From: a virus
Virus record (IMG/VR): IMGVR_UViG_3300025101_000049
Span: 1 to 44,176 of that record
Length of the DNA: 44,176 nucleotides
Reading direction: 5' to 3' (one strand)
Position numbers and translations under genes: made by a program. Below are positions 1 through 10,500 of this stretch, piece by piece; within the stretch, counting starts at the first letter, position 1; every line of letters begins with the position of its first letter. The notes below the pieces were generated by a model. It saw only the letters and a list, made by a program, of their open reading frames with translations. It ran no database searches and was not told where the DNA came from.

Positions 1-49
1 AGGCGCACTCGACGTAGAGGATGATATCACCGCTGTTGCAGGGATTTAA
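1..49 (+). CDS. C-terminal end of a tail fibre-like protein (partial)
   Basis: The frame starting at base 2 is open from the window edge to the TAA at 47-49 and reads GALDVEDDITAVAGI. The DITAVAGI ending resembles the repeated DVTTVAGI-type units in stems of phage tail fibres (family knowledge from memory). It ends three bases before the next start codon, which fits an operon of tail genes. Only 15 residues are visible, so the function is a guess from motif and context. Confidence 0.5.
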   Translation, partial: GALDVEDDITAVAGI

Positions 50-52
50 ACC

Positions 53-670
53 ATGACACTACAGTCATCAGGCGCAATCTCAATCGCCAATTTAGCCTCG
101 GAATACGGCGGCTCCGCGCCGCACTCTCTAAACGAGTATTACAAGGGCGGCAGCTTGGTCCCTAGCACCGTAGCTGAAACGGTCACGGCGGCAAGCATGT
201 CCGGCTCTGTGTATGACGGCAGGGGTGGCATTTACACTACATATCCTGCCATTAATTCTGGGGGGTATATTTATCGGTCATATACGTGGGCTGATAACGG
301 GTACACCGGAACTGGTAATATTTCATGGACTGTAAACAAGACAGGCACATATCATTACCAAGGCACTTACTACATTCAAAACGCCACCAGAACAGCGACC
401 CACACTTGGTATGTTGCTGGCTCTCAAGTTGCCACATATACGTTAACTGCGGGCAACAACACCGCGTCTACAACGGGTAGTTTTTCTGTAACCGCCGGTC
501 AGACTGTTAATGTGCAGGTGTCATGGCCGTCTGCTGGCTGGGCAAGTTGCGGCCTTTATTTTGGTGGCAGTGCTTATAACAATAATTCTGTTCAAACTGC
601 CGCAAATGGAAATGTGCCGACATCGGGTGCTGTTTCTCTTACTGACTTTTATGGTGGGAGAAAGACCTAA
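53..670 (+). CDS. tail fibre/virion surface-like protein
   Basis: 205 residues. The N-terminus MTLQSSGAISIANLASEYGG and the C-terminus SGAVSLTDFYGGRKT carry the same short motif (SGA-[IV]-S-[IL]-x(n)-Y-x-G), so the protein begins and ends with a copy of one unit. The middle is rich in Thr, Ser, Gly, Tyr and Trp and looks like a beta-sandwich, as in many phage fibre or appendage tips. It has no signal peptide or catalytic motif. The stop overlaps the next ATG (TAATG), so it is translationally coupled to the tail/stabilisation gene. Probable role: receptor-facing or minor tail protein. The class is likely; the exact role is unknown. Confidence 0.6.
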   Translation: MTLQSSGAISIANLASEYGGSAPHSLNEYYKGGSLVPSTVAETVTAASMSGSVYDGRGGIYTTYPAINSGGYIYRSYTWADNGYTGTGNISWTVNKTGTYHYQGTYYIQNATRTATHTWYVAGSQVATYTLTAGNNTASTTGSFSVTAGQTVNVQVSWPSAGWASCGLYFGGSAYNNNSVQTAANGNVPTSGAVSLTDFYGGRKT

Positions 671-2547
671 TGCCGCTTAGAAAATTGCAATTTAAACCCG
701 GCGTGAATCAAGAGATCACCTCTTACTCTAACGAAGGCGGGTGGCGAGATTGCGATAAAATTAGGTTTCGCTTTGGGTATCCGGAGAAGATTGGTGGCTG
801 GGAGAAGTTTAGCTCGTCTACCTACCTTGGGTCTGCTCGTGCGCTACACAATTGGATCGCGCTTGACGGCTCAAACTATCTTGGTGTTGGCACACATTTA
901 AAATACTACATCGAAGAGGGGGGTGCCTTTAGCGACATCACACCTCTTCGTTCAACCACTAGCGCAGGGGATGTGACTTTTTCAGCGACTAACGGCAGCA
1001 CAACCATTACTGTCAGCGACACCGGACACGGAGCAGTTGAAAACGACTTTGTTACTTTTTCTGGGGCAGCTTCGTTGGGCGGCAACATCACCGCTGCAGT
1101 CCTCAACATAGAATATCAGGTTGTCAACATTGTTGACGCCAACAGTTACACGATTACTTCTAGTGTCGCCGCTAATTCTTCTGACACAGGGAATGGTGGG
1201 TCAAGCACCGTGGGTGCGTATCAGATCAATGTGGGCCTTGATTCTGTCGTCGGCGGCACGGGCTGGGGCGCAGGCACATGGGGCCGTGGCGGTTGGGGCT
1301 CTGCGGAACCTAACGGTTTGACGACCACAACTGAAATCAGGCTTTGGTCGCACGACAACTTTGGCGAAGATCTATTAATTAATGCTAGGGACGCGGGCGT
1401 ATTTTATTGGGATAGGACAAATAACCTATCCACAAGGGCCATTGAGCTTTCAACTCTATCTGGAACAAAAAGAAGCGTACCTACGATCTGCAAGCAAATC
1501 TTGGTATCTGATCAAGACCGTCATGTGATTGCCTTTGGTTGTGACGGACTGAACTCAAGCAACACCGGAACACAGGGCAATGGCACACAAGACCCTTTGT
1601 TGATTAGGTTTTCTTCTCAGGAAGACCCAATAGATTGGTATCCAACCGTCACTAACACCGCCGGGGAAATTCGTTTGGGTGCGGGCTCTACGTTTGTGCA
1701 AGCAGTAGAAACAAAGCGTGAGATACTTGTCTGGACAGATACTGCACTAAATTCAATGCGATTTATTGGACCGCCCTTTACTTTCGGCCTACAGCAGCTT
1801 GCCTCTAATATTACAATCATGGGCCCAAATGCGGCGGTGGCTACCGAAGACGTTGTTTTCTGGATGGGAATCGACAACTTTTACGTTTACGCGGGTCAAA
1901 CTCAACAGCTACCTTGCACCGTAAAGAACAAGGTGTTCTTAGACTTTAATTTTAGTCAGACAGCTAAAGTCGTGGCGGGCGTCAACTCTGAGTTTTCAGA
2001 GGTGTTTTGGTTCTACCCTTCGGCGAGCAGCGACGATAATGACCGGTATGTTGTGTATAATTACGGTGAAAAAGTCTGGTACTTTGGCAATATGTCTAGA
2101 AGTGCTTGGCTGGATCGTGGGGTGCGGCAATACCCAATCGCTGCAGGGTCATCTTATTTGTATAACCATGAGTTAGGATATGATGACGACGGGTCTGCGA
2201 TGAACTCCTTCATTGAGTCCGCGGCAATTGATATCGAAGATGGTGACCGCTTTGTGTACATAAACAAGGTCATACCGGACCTTACTTTTACTGGGTCAAC
2301 AAACTTGAGCAGCCCTCAAGCTACATTTACTATCAAAGCCAGAAACTTCCCCGGAGCTAGTTTCGACAACACGGCGTCAGCGGCGGCTATACGAACGTCA
2401 GAGTCTCCGGTAGAAAAGTTTACAGAACAGTTATATTTAAGAGCGCGGGGCAGATCTTTTGCCATGCGTATCGAATCAGAAGCGTTAGGCGCTAAATGGA
2501 AGCTAGGTAGCCCGCGGATTGATATGCGGCCTGATGGGAGAAGGTAA
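670..2547 (+). CDS. tail/DNA-stabilisation protein, P22 gp10-like
   Basis: 625 residues. The start MPLRKLQFKPGVNQEITSYS, followed by NEGGWRDCDKIRFRFGYPEKIGGW, is the characteristic opening of a family in short-tailed phages usually annotated as tail protein or packaged-DNA stabilisation protein (P22 gp10-like, Phage_stabilise type; from memory). The body is rich in aromatic residues and beta-prone, consistent with a beta-propeller tail needle or adaptor protein. Residues about 100-180 are Ser/Thr/Gly-rich and look like an inserted Ig-like or fibre-like domain. Its ATG overlaps the upstream stop, and its own stop overlaps the next ATG, so it lies in a tightly coupled tail operon. It acts in the virion, closing the portal vertex or joining it to fibres. 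Confidence 0.7.
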   Translation: MPLRKLQFKPGVNQEITSYSNEGGWRDCDKIRFRFGYPEKIGGWEKFSSSTYLGSARALHNWIALDGSNYLGVGTHLKYYIEEGGAFSDITPLRSTTSAGDVTFSATNGSTTITVSDTGHGAVENDFVTFSGAASLGGNITAAVLNIEYQVVNIVDANSYTITSSVAANSSDTGNGGSSTVGAYQINVGLDSVVGGTGWGAGTWGRGGWGSAEPNGLTTTTEIRLWSHDNFGEDLLINARDAGVFYWDRTNNLSTRAIELSTLSGTKRSVPTICKQILVSDQDRHVIAFGCDGLNSSNTGTQGNGTQDPLLIRFSSQEDPIDWYPTVTNTAGEIRLGAGSTFVQAVETKREILVWTDTALNSMRFIGPPFTFGLQQLASNITIMGPNAAVATEDVVFWMGIDNFYVYAGQTQQLPCTVKNKVFLDFNFSQTAKVVAGVNSEFSEVFWFYPSASSDDNDRYVVYNYGEKVWYFGNMSRSAWLDRGVRQYPIAAGSSYLYNHELGYDDDGSAMNSFIESAAIDIEDGDRFVYINKVIPDLTFTGSTNLSSPQATFTIKARNFPGASFDNTASAAAIRTSESPVEKFTEQLYLRARGRSFAMRIESEALGAKWKLGSPRIDMRPDGRR

Positions 2548-2777
2548 TGTCGTCAAATCAAATTGCACCACCACGATTACCAGAAGCTCCTACGGAATAT
2601 AGCCCGCAATACATGTCTGATTTGTTGCGGGCTTTAGAGTTATTTATCGCGCAAGAAAGAAATCCGGGAGAGCTTCGCGGAACACGGATCACGCTCACTG
2701 AACTACCCACTAGCGCGTCGGGTTTAGAGGTGGGTGCGTTATTTAATGACAGCGGCACTGTGAAGGTCGTGACATAA
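2547..2777 (+). CDS. small conserved phage protein between tail and ejection genes
   Basis: 76 residues, starting MSSNQIAPPRLPEAP; the ATG overlaps the preceding stop (TAATG). The N-terminus is Pro-rich, followed by a helix around YMSDLLRALELFIAQE and a beta-rich end (GLEVGALFNDSGTVKVVT). Small proteins of this shape commonly sit next to the gp10-like gene in marine podoviruses, but I know of no assigned function. Structural or assembly roles are possible from position alone. Confidence 0.55.
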   Translation: MSSNQIAPPRLPEAPTEYSPQYMSDLLRALELFIAQERNPGELRGTRITLTELPTSASGLEVGALFNDSGTVKVVT

Positions 2778-2796
2778 GCGCGTTTTCGCGTATACT
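2769..2796 (+). promoter_or_regulatory. candidate sigma70 promoter before the ejection-type genes
   Basis: GTGACA (2769-2774), a 16-base spacer and TATACT (2791-2796) lie 26 bases upstream of the ATG at 2822. The spacer holds a short dyad, CGCG-TTTT-CGCG. This is the only sizeable gap in the rightward virion block before 12.99 kb. Seen in sequence only. Confidence 0.4.
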
Positions 2797-2821
2797 TGTA
2801 GTAGTTAATAAGAGTTGATCT

Positions 2822-3913
2822 ATGGGCTTATTTGACAAAATTGGAGATGTCTTTGACGACGTAAAGGACGCAATCGTAGATGCGGCCCCTGTTTTGGTGC
2901 CTATAGCCCTTTCTTATTTTGCTCCGGGCATGAGTTTGGTGGGCAGGCAGGCTCTCGGTGCGGGTATCGGCACCTTGCTGAAAGGTGGCAAAGCAGAGGA
3001 TGCTCTTAAATCAGCGGCTATCGGCGGCGCTCTCGGCGCGGTACAAGGCGGCATCGGCGGGTTGATGCAAGGTGGGCAAGGTTTTGGCGCGGGCATGAAA
3101 GGCGCTTTCCAAAGAACAGATGGTACGGGTATTTTTGGCCGTCCGCTGCGGGATGCCGCCTCCGGCGGGGACCGCACTTTCAGAGAGAGCCTTTTAGGTA
3201 AGAACCCTGCTGCGCCCGCCAACGCTGCGGAAGCCGCTAGAAATGCATCGACAAACCAAGACTTTCTAAAAATGGTAGAGCAAAGCGGCTATAAACCATC
3301 TTTGGGGGATAAGCCCGGAAGTTTCTTTGCAAATCCTTTTGAGGGCGGCCCGTCTACAGATACCATATTAAAATCAAGTAACTATCAAACTCTAATAAAA
3401 GAGGGTTTTACCCCTAAAGAAGCCGTTTCTTTCTTGAAAGAAGAGTATACGCCGTCAGCATTTGCTCGCTTTGGCGTTCCCGCTTTGGGGCTTGCATCCC
3501 TCGCAGCTTTCTCTGGCGGCGAGGACGAAGAGGATGACGAGTACATGGAGACAGGAGCGGACTTGTATTACGCTGACCCTGACCGGTACAACATCAACCT
3601 GTACGAGGAAGGCGGCGCTGTACCAAACAAGTACAAAGGCTTTTCAAAGCTCCCTGAAGCCGTTCAAGAGAAAATAGACCCCTCTCTTGCTGCAAAATAC
3701 AAGGCTGGTGGTGAAGCATACCCGCGCCGTACCGGCGGCATCGGCCCCGGATTAGGTTCTGGCACAAAGGACGATGTTCCTGCGCTTCTCATGGATGGAG
3801 AGTTCGTAATGACACGTGACGCAGTGAAAGGCGCAGGCAACGGAAGCATTAAAAAAGGCATTAATCGGATGTATGATGTGATGCGTGACCTAGAAAACAA
3901 GGCGACAGCATAA
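2822..3913 (+). CDS. virion protein, possible ejection/internal protein
   Basis: 363 residues. Residues about 17-100 are Ala/Gly-rich and hydrophobic (VLVPIALSYFAPGMS, followed by many GG-rich helices), typical of internal virion proteins that cross membranes during DNA ejection. Near residues 215-230 there is another hydrophobic stretch (FGVPALGLASLAAF) followed by an acidic patch EDEEDDE. The C-terminal part contains DDVPALLMDGEFVMTRDAV, a motif shared by many marine phage structural proteins (remembered; function unclear). The gene is followed by two large virion genes and overlaps the next ATG (TAATG). A tail-associated protein that is not ejected is the alternative. Confidence 0.55.
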   Translation: MGLFDKIGDVFDDVKDAIVDAAPVLVPIALSYFAPGMSLVGRQALGAGIGTLLKGGKAEDALKSAAIGGALGAVQGGIGGLMQGGQGFGAGMKGAFQRTDGTGIFGRPLRDAASGGDRTFRESLLGKNPAAPANAAEAARNASTNQDFLKMVEQSGYKPSLGDKPGSFFANPFEGGPSTDTILKSSNYQTLIKEGFTPKEAVSFLKEEYTPSAFARFGVPALGLASLAAFSGGEDEEDDEYMETGADLYYADPDRYNINLYEEGGAVPNKYKGFSKLPEAVQEKIDPSLAAKYKAGGEAYPRRTGGIGPGLGSGTKDDVPALLMDGEFVMTRDAVKGAGNGSIKKGINRMYDVMRDLENKATA

Positions 3914-4821
3914 TGGCTACTCAAACTCAAATAGTCCGCGAAGCCCCGGAAGTAGAAGCTCTAAAACTGGGGCTGATGGAATCGGCAAAAACACTCGCCG
4001 ACACCCCGATTGACATACCCGGATATGACGTAGAGGGGCTTACAGAGCTTCAGAAAGCTGCCCTTAAACGTGCCGCAGGCATGTATGACCCCACCGCCGA
4101 CATCGATGCAGCCCGGTTGGGTTTAACTGGCGCAAATCAACAGCTTGTTGATGCACAGAATTTGATTCTACAGTCTCTTGGCCGGGACGGCGGCGAAGGT
4201 ATTCGCGCTGCAATGGACCCGTATGTCAACGAGGTTATCGACCAAGCGCAGCAGGATATCTTTGAACAAGCTCAAATGCAGGGCAACCGGGCAATGGCAG
4301 AAGGCATCGCCGCCGCCGGGGACGCAGCATTTGGGGCTCGTGGTGAGCTTCAACAAGGTATGATTGACCGGGATGCCATCAGAGAGGCTGGGCGCATTGG
4401 ATCTCAGCTTCGCAGCGCCGCATTTACAGATGCCGCCAATCGCCTTGGTTCCGCCGCCGGGGGCATTGCCGGACTAGCAGGGCAAGGTGCAGGTTTCGCA
4501 GGTCAGGGTGCAGGGTTGGCGCAGTTACAACAAGCCCTTGAACAGCAGGGCGTTGGCTTTGGCTTTGACGTCGGGGCACGTGAGCAGGCACAGGGTCAAG
4601 CGGAGCTTGATGCTGAACGCGCGGGGGCGTATGAAAACCTTTACGAGCCGTACAAGAGGCTGGCGTTCACATCTGATATATATCAGGGGGCTCCCTCATC
4701 ACAGATGACCACCGTCACAGGGGCCGCGGGCGGCAATACCGCGTCCCCGTTTGAAAAACTGTTTGGTTACGGAACCGCGGCATTGTCTGGCGCGGCGGGC
4801 ATACAAAGCCTGTTTGGATAG
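3913..4821 (+). CDS. Ala/Gln-rich virion protein, ejection-type
   Basis: 302 residues. It is strongly helical, rich in Ala, Gly and Gln, with DPYVNEVIDQAQQDIFEQAQ about a third of the way in and a repeated GxGAGFAGQGAGLAQLQQ region later. The 'MDPYVNEVID' segment resembles the FMNPYxxxVID motif common in internal/ejection proteins of marine podoviruses (from memory). No enzyme motif is visible. Its start overlaps the stop of the upstream gene, and the next gene begins after an 11-base gap, so these genes are probably made together late in infection. Confidence 0.55.
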   Translation: MATQTQIVREAPEVEALKLGLMESAKTLADTPIDIPGYDVEGLTELQKAALKRAAGMYDPTADIDAARLGLTGANQQLVDAQNLILQSLGRDGGEGIRAAMDPYVNEVIDQAQQDIFEQAQMQGNRAMAEGIAAAGDAAFGARGELQQGMIDRDAIREAGRIGSQLRSAAFTDAANRLGSAAGGIAGLAGQGAGFAGQGAGLAQLQQALEQQGVGFGFDVGAREQAQGQAELDAERAGAYENLYEPYKRLAFTSDIYQGAPSSQMTTVTGAAGGNTASPFEKLFGYGTAALSGAAGIQSLFG

Positions 4822-4832
4822 GACTGGTTAAC

Positions 4833-7514
4833 ATGGCTGTTTACGATAGAAACATGTTCCGCGGATCACGGCCCACGGCTCGTGGTAATTCGCCAAAAGC
4901 CGCCACTCAGGCGGTTTCTTCTATGGCGAACATGGCGCAGAACGTTGCTGGCCCTATGATCCAAGAGGGCATTGCCGGTGTTATGAAGGACATGACGGCG
5001 GGCGTAAAGGCGGCTGAAGATTATCGTGGGGCCATGAATGCATTTCGGGGAGATGACAAGTCTGTAAAGGAGCGCCGTCAGGAGCTTGGTGGGATTGTTG
5101 GCATGAAGGACGCTAACAAGACGCCAGAGTCGGTGCTGACTTTAGTGCAGCCTGTCATGGAAATGCGTGAGATGGGTCAGGTTGATCAAGGCATTGGTCA
5201 GGTGGCACAAAAGGCCATGGACACGCCGGTAGAGGGCAAGATGGCGCAAGGCATCATGCAGCCTGTGCGTATGCAGTCTGGCGGTCAGGCAAGCTTGGCA
5301 GAGCTTTACAAGCAAAACCTGCCCATGATTCAAGAGATTTACGGCGACGATACCGACGAGCTTCGCAAGCGGGCGACGGGTCAGTTCTTGTTGGGCACCG
5401 CAGCACCGCTTGGTTTGGCGATTGCTCAAGGCATGCCTATTGAGGAAGCTTTGATGCGCGGCTTGCCAGAGCTTGGCAAGGTTGGCGCGGGCGTGGATGC
5501 AGCAAAGCGCAAAACACGGGACGCGCAGCGTCAGGCTGCACTGAACATGGCGACAACTCAGCTTGCCGCTCAAAATGAGTTGAAATCATTCGCGCCCGGA
5601 TCGGCCATTTATAGAGGTGGTGTAAAGATTGGCACCGTTCCAGCCAAACCTGAAGGCCCCGGAGCCATACAGGAACTAGTTTACACTGGCACCGAGCCTA
5701 TTCAGGTTGCAGGTTTTGGAACAATCCAACCTAACAAGCCTTTAACCATTGGAGCTAATGAACTAGCGGCTTTCCCAGCCAACATACGGTCTAGCTTCAA
5801 GAAATTTGTAGCGCCCGCGACTGAGAAGTTCACCTCTCAAACGCTATACAAAAAGACTGACGACGGGTACGAGTCCACATTTGTCACCTCTTTGGAACAG
5901 GCTAACACCGCCAAAGGTCAAGGCTTTACAGAAGATAGCCGCCCGCCGGGCAAACAAATCGGCACCTTCAATTTCTATCGTGATTCCACTACAGGAAAAG
6001 ATGTGTTGCTGTCTTCCGCTCAATTGGCGGGCATGTCTGCGACGGATAGAGAAAAATACACCAAGGTGCCTACAGAAGTTTCTCGTGGAGAGATGCGGGA
6101 CGTTACATTCCGCACTCCGCAGGTAATTGCAGGCGTCCTACGCCCAGCGGGCACACCATTTAAAATGTACGATAGTGAGATTCAAAGTCTTTCCGCAGAA
6201 GCCCGCGCACAGATGATTGATGCGCCCAACATGGCAGACATTAAAGTTCTATATAAGCCCAAGGCTGACGGCACCTTTGAGAGTAAAGTTGTCTTCACGC
6301 CGGATGCGTACACAAACGCGATTAACAACGAAGGATTTAGCCCGCAGACTCCAGAGAAGTTCCAGTTTGTTAAAATGTACAAATCGGATGCAGAAGGAAA
6401 TATTACCTTCAAGACTGCGCGTACTCATGCAGAAATGAACCGTATGATTGCCAATGATTTCCGGCCATACTCTGAAGAAATCCGCACTTTGGGCAATAAA
6501 GTCCTGTCCATTGCACCCACAGGAACTACTGTTCTTGCCACCGCTGACGACCCCGCCACATTGTTTAATCAGAATGGCAACGCGAGGGTCGTTAAAAACA
6601 GCGACGAAGCTCTTGCTGCACGTCAGGCAGGATTTCACTTCACCAGCAAGCCTGAAAGAAAGGGCTTGTCTGTTTCGTTGGCTAACGCGCTGCTTGTTGA
6701 TCTTAGCGACAACATTGCAAACGGAGACTTTACTCAAGAAGAGCTACGTCAATTCCAGTCGGCGGTCAGCATCGTGCGGGATACCCCGCGGATTACCGCA
6801 GGTGAAGGCGGCGAAGGACTTGTCACTGTTGGTGGCACGATTCCACCGCACGTCATCGAAGCTGTCCGGCTTGCAAAAGAGCGTGACGCTAGCTTTGACG
6901 ACATGGGTCTTCTTGAAACCCCGCAGGCAGCGGAAGCGGAAACCGTTGAATACGAGGGCATTATTGACCCAACAATTGATTACGGTAAATCAATTGGTCC
7001 ACGGGACAAACTTGCTCGCGGCTTTGCAGGTGCGGTTGATTTTGGTAAGGCTCTGGTTTTTGGCGACGATTACAAGCCAACAAATCCTGCAGCGTTTGAA
7101 GCTGTCAGGGATTTGCAATACCTTAATGTTATCACCGTCACACGTGCCCTTAACGCTATCGGCGGCAAGGACACAGAGGGTCTTCGGCAGAGGATTGAAT
7201 CTCTTCAAGTTGACCCATTTGATGCCTTCTTATCAAAGTCAAAGCTGTTGTCCTCGACAAGCAACATGTTGTCTTTCTTGAGAGACAGCAAAAAAACTTT
7301 GAATGACAAGTCTGATAAGGCGGGCACTGTTCAGTTGCGGAATAAAATTCAAGGGGACATTGGTGAGCTTGATTACCTGATTTCACAGTACGAAATTTTG
7401 GAAACCAGCTTGCGGGGTTCCGCCGGGGGCTTCGGGGCGGATACTAACCCTGATCCACTAAATGCACCTCCGTTGGTTCCACAAACGAATACGAATACGA
7501 GTGTAGGGGGTTAA
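4833..7514 (+). CDS. large internal virion protein (893 aa), function unknown
   Basis: 893 residues. The N-terminal third is helical and Met/Gln/Ala-rich (SSMANMAQNVAGPMIQEG...). The middle is more globular, with repeated 'TFESKVVF / FKTARTHAEMN' type beta segments, and the C-terminus is an acidic, Pro/Asn-rich tail. The last codons contain short ACGAAT repeats (around 7486-7500). Length, order and neighbours fit the set of large proteins stored in the capsid or tail and released with the DNA. I recognise no catalytic domain. Two bases separate its stop from the next ATG. Confidence 0.5.
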   Translation: MAVYDRNMFRGSRPTARGNSPKAATQAVSSMANMAQNVAGPMIQEGIAGVMKDMTAGVKAAEDYRGAMNAFRGDDKSVKERRQELGGIVGMKDANKTPESVLTLVQPVMEMREMGQVDQGIGQVAQKAMDTPVEGKMAQGIMQPVRMQSGGQASLAELYKQNLPMIQEIYGDDTDELRKRATGQFLLGTAAPLGLAIAQGMPIEEALMRGLPELGKVGAGVDAAKRKTRDAQRQAALNMATTQLAAQNELKSFAPGSAIYRGGVKIGTVPAKPEGPGAIQELVYTGTEPIQVAGFGTIQPNKPLTIGANELAAFPANIRSSFKKFVAPATEKFTSQTLYKKTDDGYESTFVTSLEQANTAKGQGFTEDSRPPGKQIGTFNFYRDSTTGKDVLLSSAQLAGMSATDREKYTKVPTEVSRGEMRDVTFRTPQVIAGVLRPAGTPFKMYDSEIQSLSAEARAQMIDAPNMADIKVLYKPKADGTFESKVVFTPDAYTNAINNEGFSPQTPEKFQFVKMYKSDAEGNITFKTARTHAEMNRMIANDFRPYSEEIRTLGNKVLSIAPTGTTVLATADDPATLFNQNGNARVVKNSDEALAARQAGFHFTSKPERKGLSVSLANALLVDLSDNIANGDFTQEELRQFQSAVSIVRDTPRITAGEGGEGLVTVGGTIPPHVIEAVRLAKERDASFDDMGLLETPQAAEAETVEYEGIIDPTIDYGKSIGPRDKLARGFAGAVDFGKALVFGDDYKPTNPAAFEAVRDLQYLNVITVTRALNAIGGKDTEGLRQRIESLQVDPFDAFLSKSKLLSSTSNMLSFLRDSKKTLNDKSDKAGTVQLRNKIQGDIGELDYLISQYEILETSLRGSAGGFGADTNPDPLNAPPLVPQTNTNTSVGG

Positions 7515-7515
7515 C

Positions 7516-10500
7516 ATGGTGGACCAAACAACCAACCAGCCTGATTACACGCCCAGAGGCCCGTTACGCAAGGTAGACAGTCCTTTATCTCTTAATTTCG
7601 ATGAGTTGTATGACGCAGGTTACTCCAACTACGAAATAGCCAAGGCGGTCGGTGTCGAGTTTGGTAAGGATCTTGACGGCTTTGTAAAGCAAGGCGGCGA
7701 TATTAATGAGTTCTTGTACACCTACACAGATATCGCGGAACCCGGATCAATTGGTGCCTTTACAGATAGGCTTTTCCGCAGCCTGACAAAGTCCACACCT
7801 ACAACCGCCGGGATCATCGGCGGAGCTAAGTTAGGTGCAAGAGTGCCTTATGCACAGCCCCTTCCTACGCTGGGCGGCATGGCTGTCGGGGGCTTTTTAG
7901 GGTCACAAGCTGGTGAAGGCGCGGTTTCTGTCGGCGAAGACATGGGTTTGTTTGAAACACGCCCACCTTTCCGCGGGGACAGGTTTGCTGCAATCATGGG
8001 AGACGTTACGGGGGAGAGTCTGCCGTTTCTCTTTGGCACTCCTTACATGATGATGGGAAGCGGCAGCACCGCTGGAGCGCTCGTTTCAGACCGTCTTAAC
8101 CGTTTGCCGGGCTTCTTTAGATTGCCGGGTAAAGGGTACACTGCGGTAGAAGATATTCTACGTGGTGCCGCACAAACGGCTCGCGGAGAAAAAGGCGCAA
8201 CAGCAAAAAAATTATTTTATGGCGTAGAGACTACCGCAGTAGGGACTTCTGCGGTAGGTGGGGCTATTGGTGAGTCTGCGTTCGGTGATTTTGGACAATT
8301 TGCTGGCGAGGTTGCTGGCGGCATGTTGGAACCAAGAGTCTTGTTTGCTCGTCAAATCCCAAGATTAATGTCAAAAATCACTCCACGCCTTGGAACTGAT
8401 GCTAGAGAGTCTGCGCTTGGCGAGAAAATCCGCGCATTTATGGAAAAGTATGGTGAAGATCCCGAAGCTGTAATTAGAGAACTTGAATTAGCGGCCAAGA
8501 CCGACCCCATGCGCCTTCAAGGTTTTATGGACGAGTTGGCAGTAGAGTTAGATCTTCCACCGCTGACCCCGGATCAGATTACTGGCTCGCCTGTTCTCTC
8601 GCTGCTTCGCAGAACGGTAGCGAAACGCGGTAAAGATCAGACTGTAAATGTTGAAGCGGCTGCTCGCGCAGAACGTGGCTTTGATTTCATCGAACAAGTA
8701 ATACAGGCTTTACGAGAAGCGGGTGATCAAAACTCTGTTAAAGCGGCGGCACAGATACAAGCTGACGCGGTTGAGCAAGTGATCCTTCTGGGCCTACAGG
8801 ACGCTAATGCGGGAGCATTGTCTGCAGCGGCGGCGTTAGGGAAGAATGAAGACTTTGACATTATCAGCTTAAACTTAAAGAGAAACTTTGATCAGATTGT
8901 TGCAAACGCAAACGCCCAAGAGACAAAGCTCTGGAATGAAATCCCCACTGACACAGAAGTAGGTTTCGAAAATACGCTTGAAGCCCTTCCTATGATCAAG
9001 GAAGAGTTTTTTCTTGAGACAGAAGATTTCCCATCCAATATAGCCGGGCAGATTTCTTTGTTTAGGAGTCGGCTGGGCCTTGATGCGGGAGAACCAGCAC
9101 AGGTTGTAGACAAGGCCGTTAGCTCTGCTCAAAAAGCGGTGGACAATTTACCGTCGCCGGTCCGTAAAGATTACGAAGATGTGCTGCAAATCGTTCTGGA
9201 CCCAGAACAGGGTCGGCTTTTCCGGCAGGGTCCAGAGGTTTCACCTGAAGATTCAGTGGATCCTGATTTCTTGTTGCAACGCCCTGTGCGAGTGCTTGAC
9301 GCTATTCGCGCTCGTAGGAAAAAGCTGGGCAATGCCATCACCCCCGGTGAAAACGCTCGTTTGAAAAATGCGGAGCGGGCAGCTAACGCTGAACTAAAGC
9401 TGATTAAGGCAACTCAAAACCAGCCTCTCGCGCCGACACCGGATGACCCAGAGCCTCTCTTTGTTAAGGACTTAGTGAAGCTTCGTAGCCGCGCTTTAGA
9501 AGCAGCACGTATCGCTATGAAAGACGGGCGCAACCAAGAAGCAAAAGCTTTGGGGCAATTAGCTAACGCTATTCTGGCAGATTTGGACGCCGTTGCAGAG
9601 GGCAACACCGCATATGACACCGCACGTGCCTTTTCTCGTGGTAAAAACGATGCTCTTCGCAGGGCCTTTTTAGGCGATATCATGCAGCGCGACAAAAACG
9701 GTGCTGACATATATGAACCTACGCTGTTGCATTTATCTTTGTTTGAAGGCGGCGCAGACCCGACTGCAATGCGGTTTAGGGAAATCTTGGATAGTTCTGA
9801 GTTTGTACAAAAAGAACTTGATAGGTTAGATGTTGACCCGACTTTGCGAATTCCCTTGGACGACGTTGAATTTGGTCCGGTGAATCAAGACTCATTGCGT
9901 ACCGCTTTAGCAAAAGCAGTTCAATATACCGCGGCTCAAGTTTTAGACCCGCAAACGGGAAGAATTGTTCCGGCAAAAGCGGCAGCATTCTTAAAAGATA
10001 ACGAAATGCTGCTGCGTAATTTCCCGCAAATAAAAGCCATGCTTGACGATGGCCGGGCTTTTGAAGATTCAGTAAAATTGTACGACAAACAAAAAGATGA
10101 GTTCGACAAAATTGTCAAATCTAATGCGGTTCTTGCAAAAATTATGCGGGATGAAAACCCGTCTACGGCAATAGCCTCCGCATTAGGGTCAACTCTCCCG
10201 GTAACAAGCTTAGAAACCGTAATCCGCACCGTGAAAAAAGCTACAACGGGTGCAAGCCGCGCAGATTTAGAAGCAAAAGGTTTTAACCCGGACGCGGCGA
10301 TGGATGGGCTTCGTTCAGTAATGCTAGAGTGGATGTGGACAAAGGGTGGCGGCTCCGCCAACAGATTCAGCCCTTCTGCGGCCTTGAAATTAATGTTTGA
10401 GCCGCTTCAGAAAGGCAGAGGTGATCCCCGCGACCCTGTTCGCGTCACACGGCAAAAACAAGCGCAACGCCTTTCCGTGGCAGATGTTTTGAAGGATGAG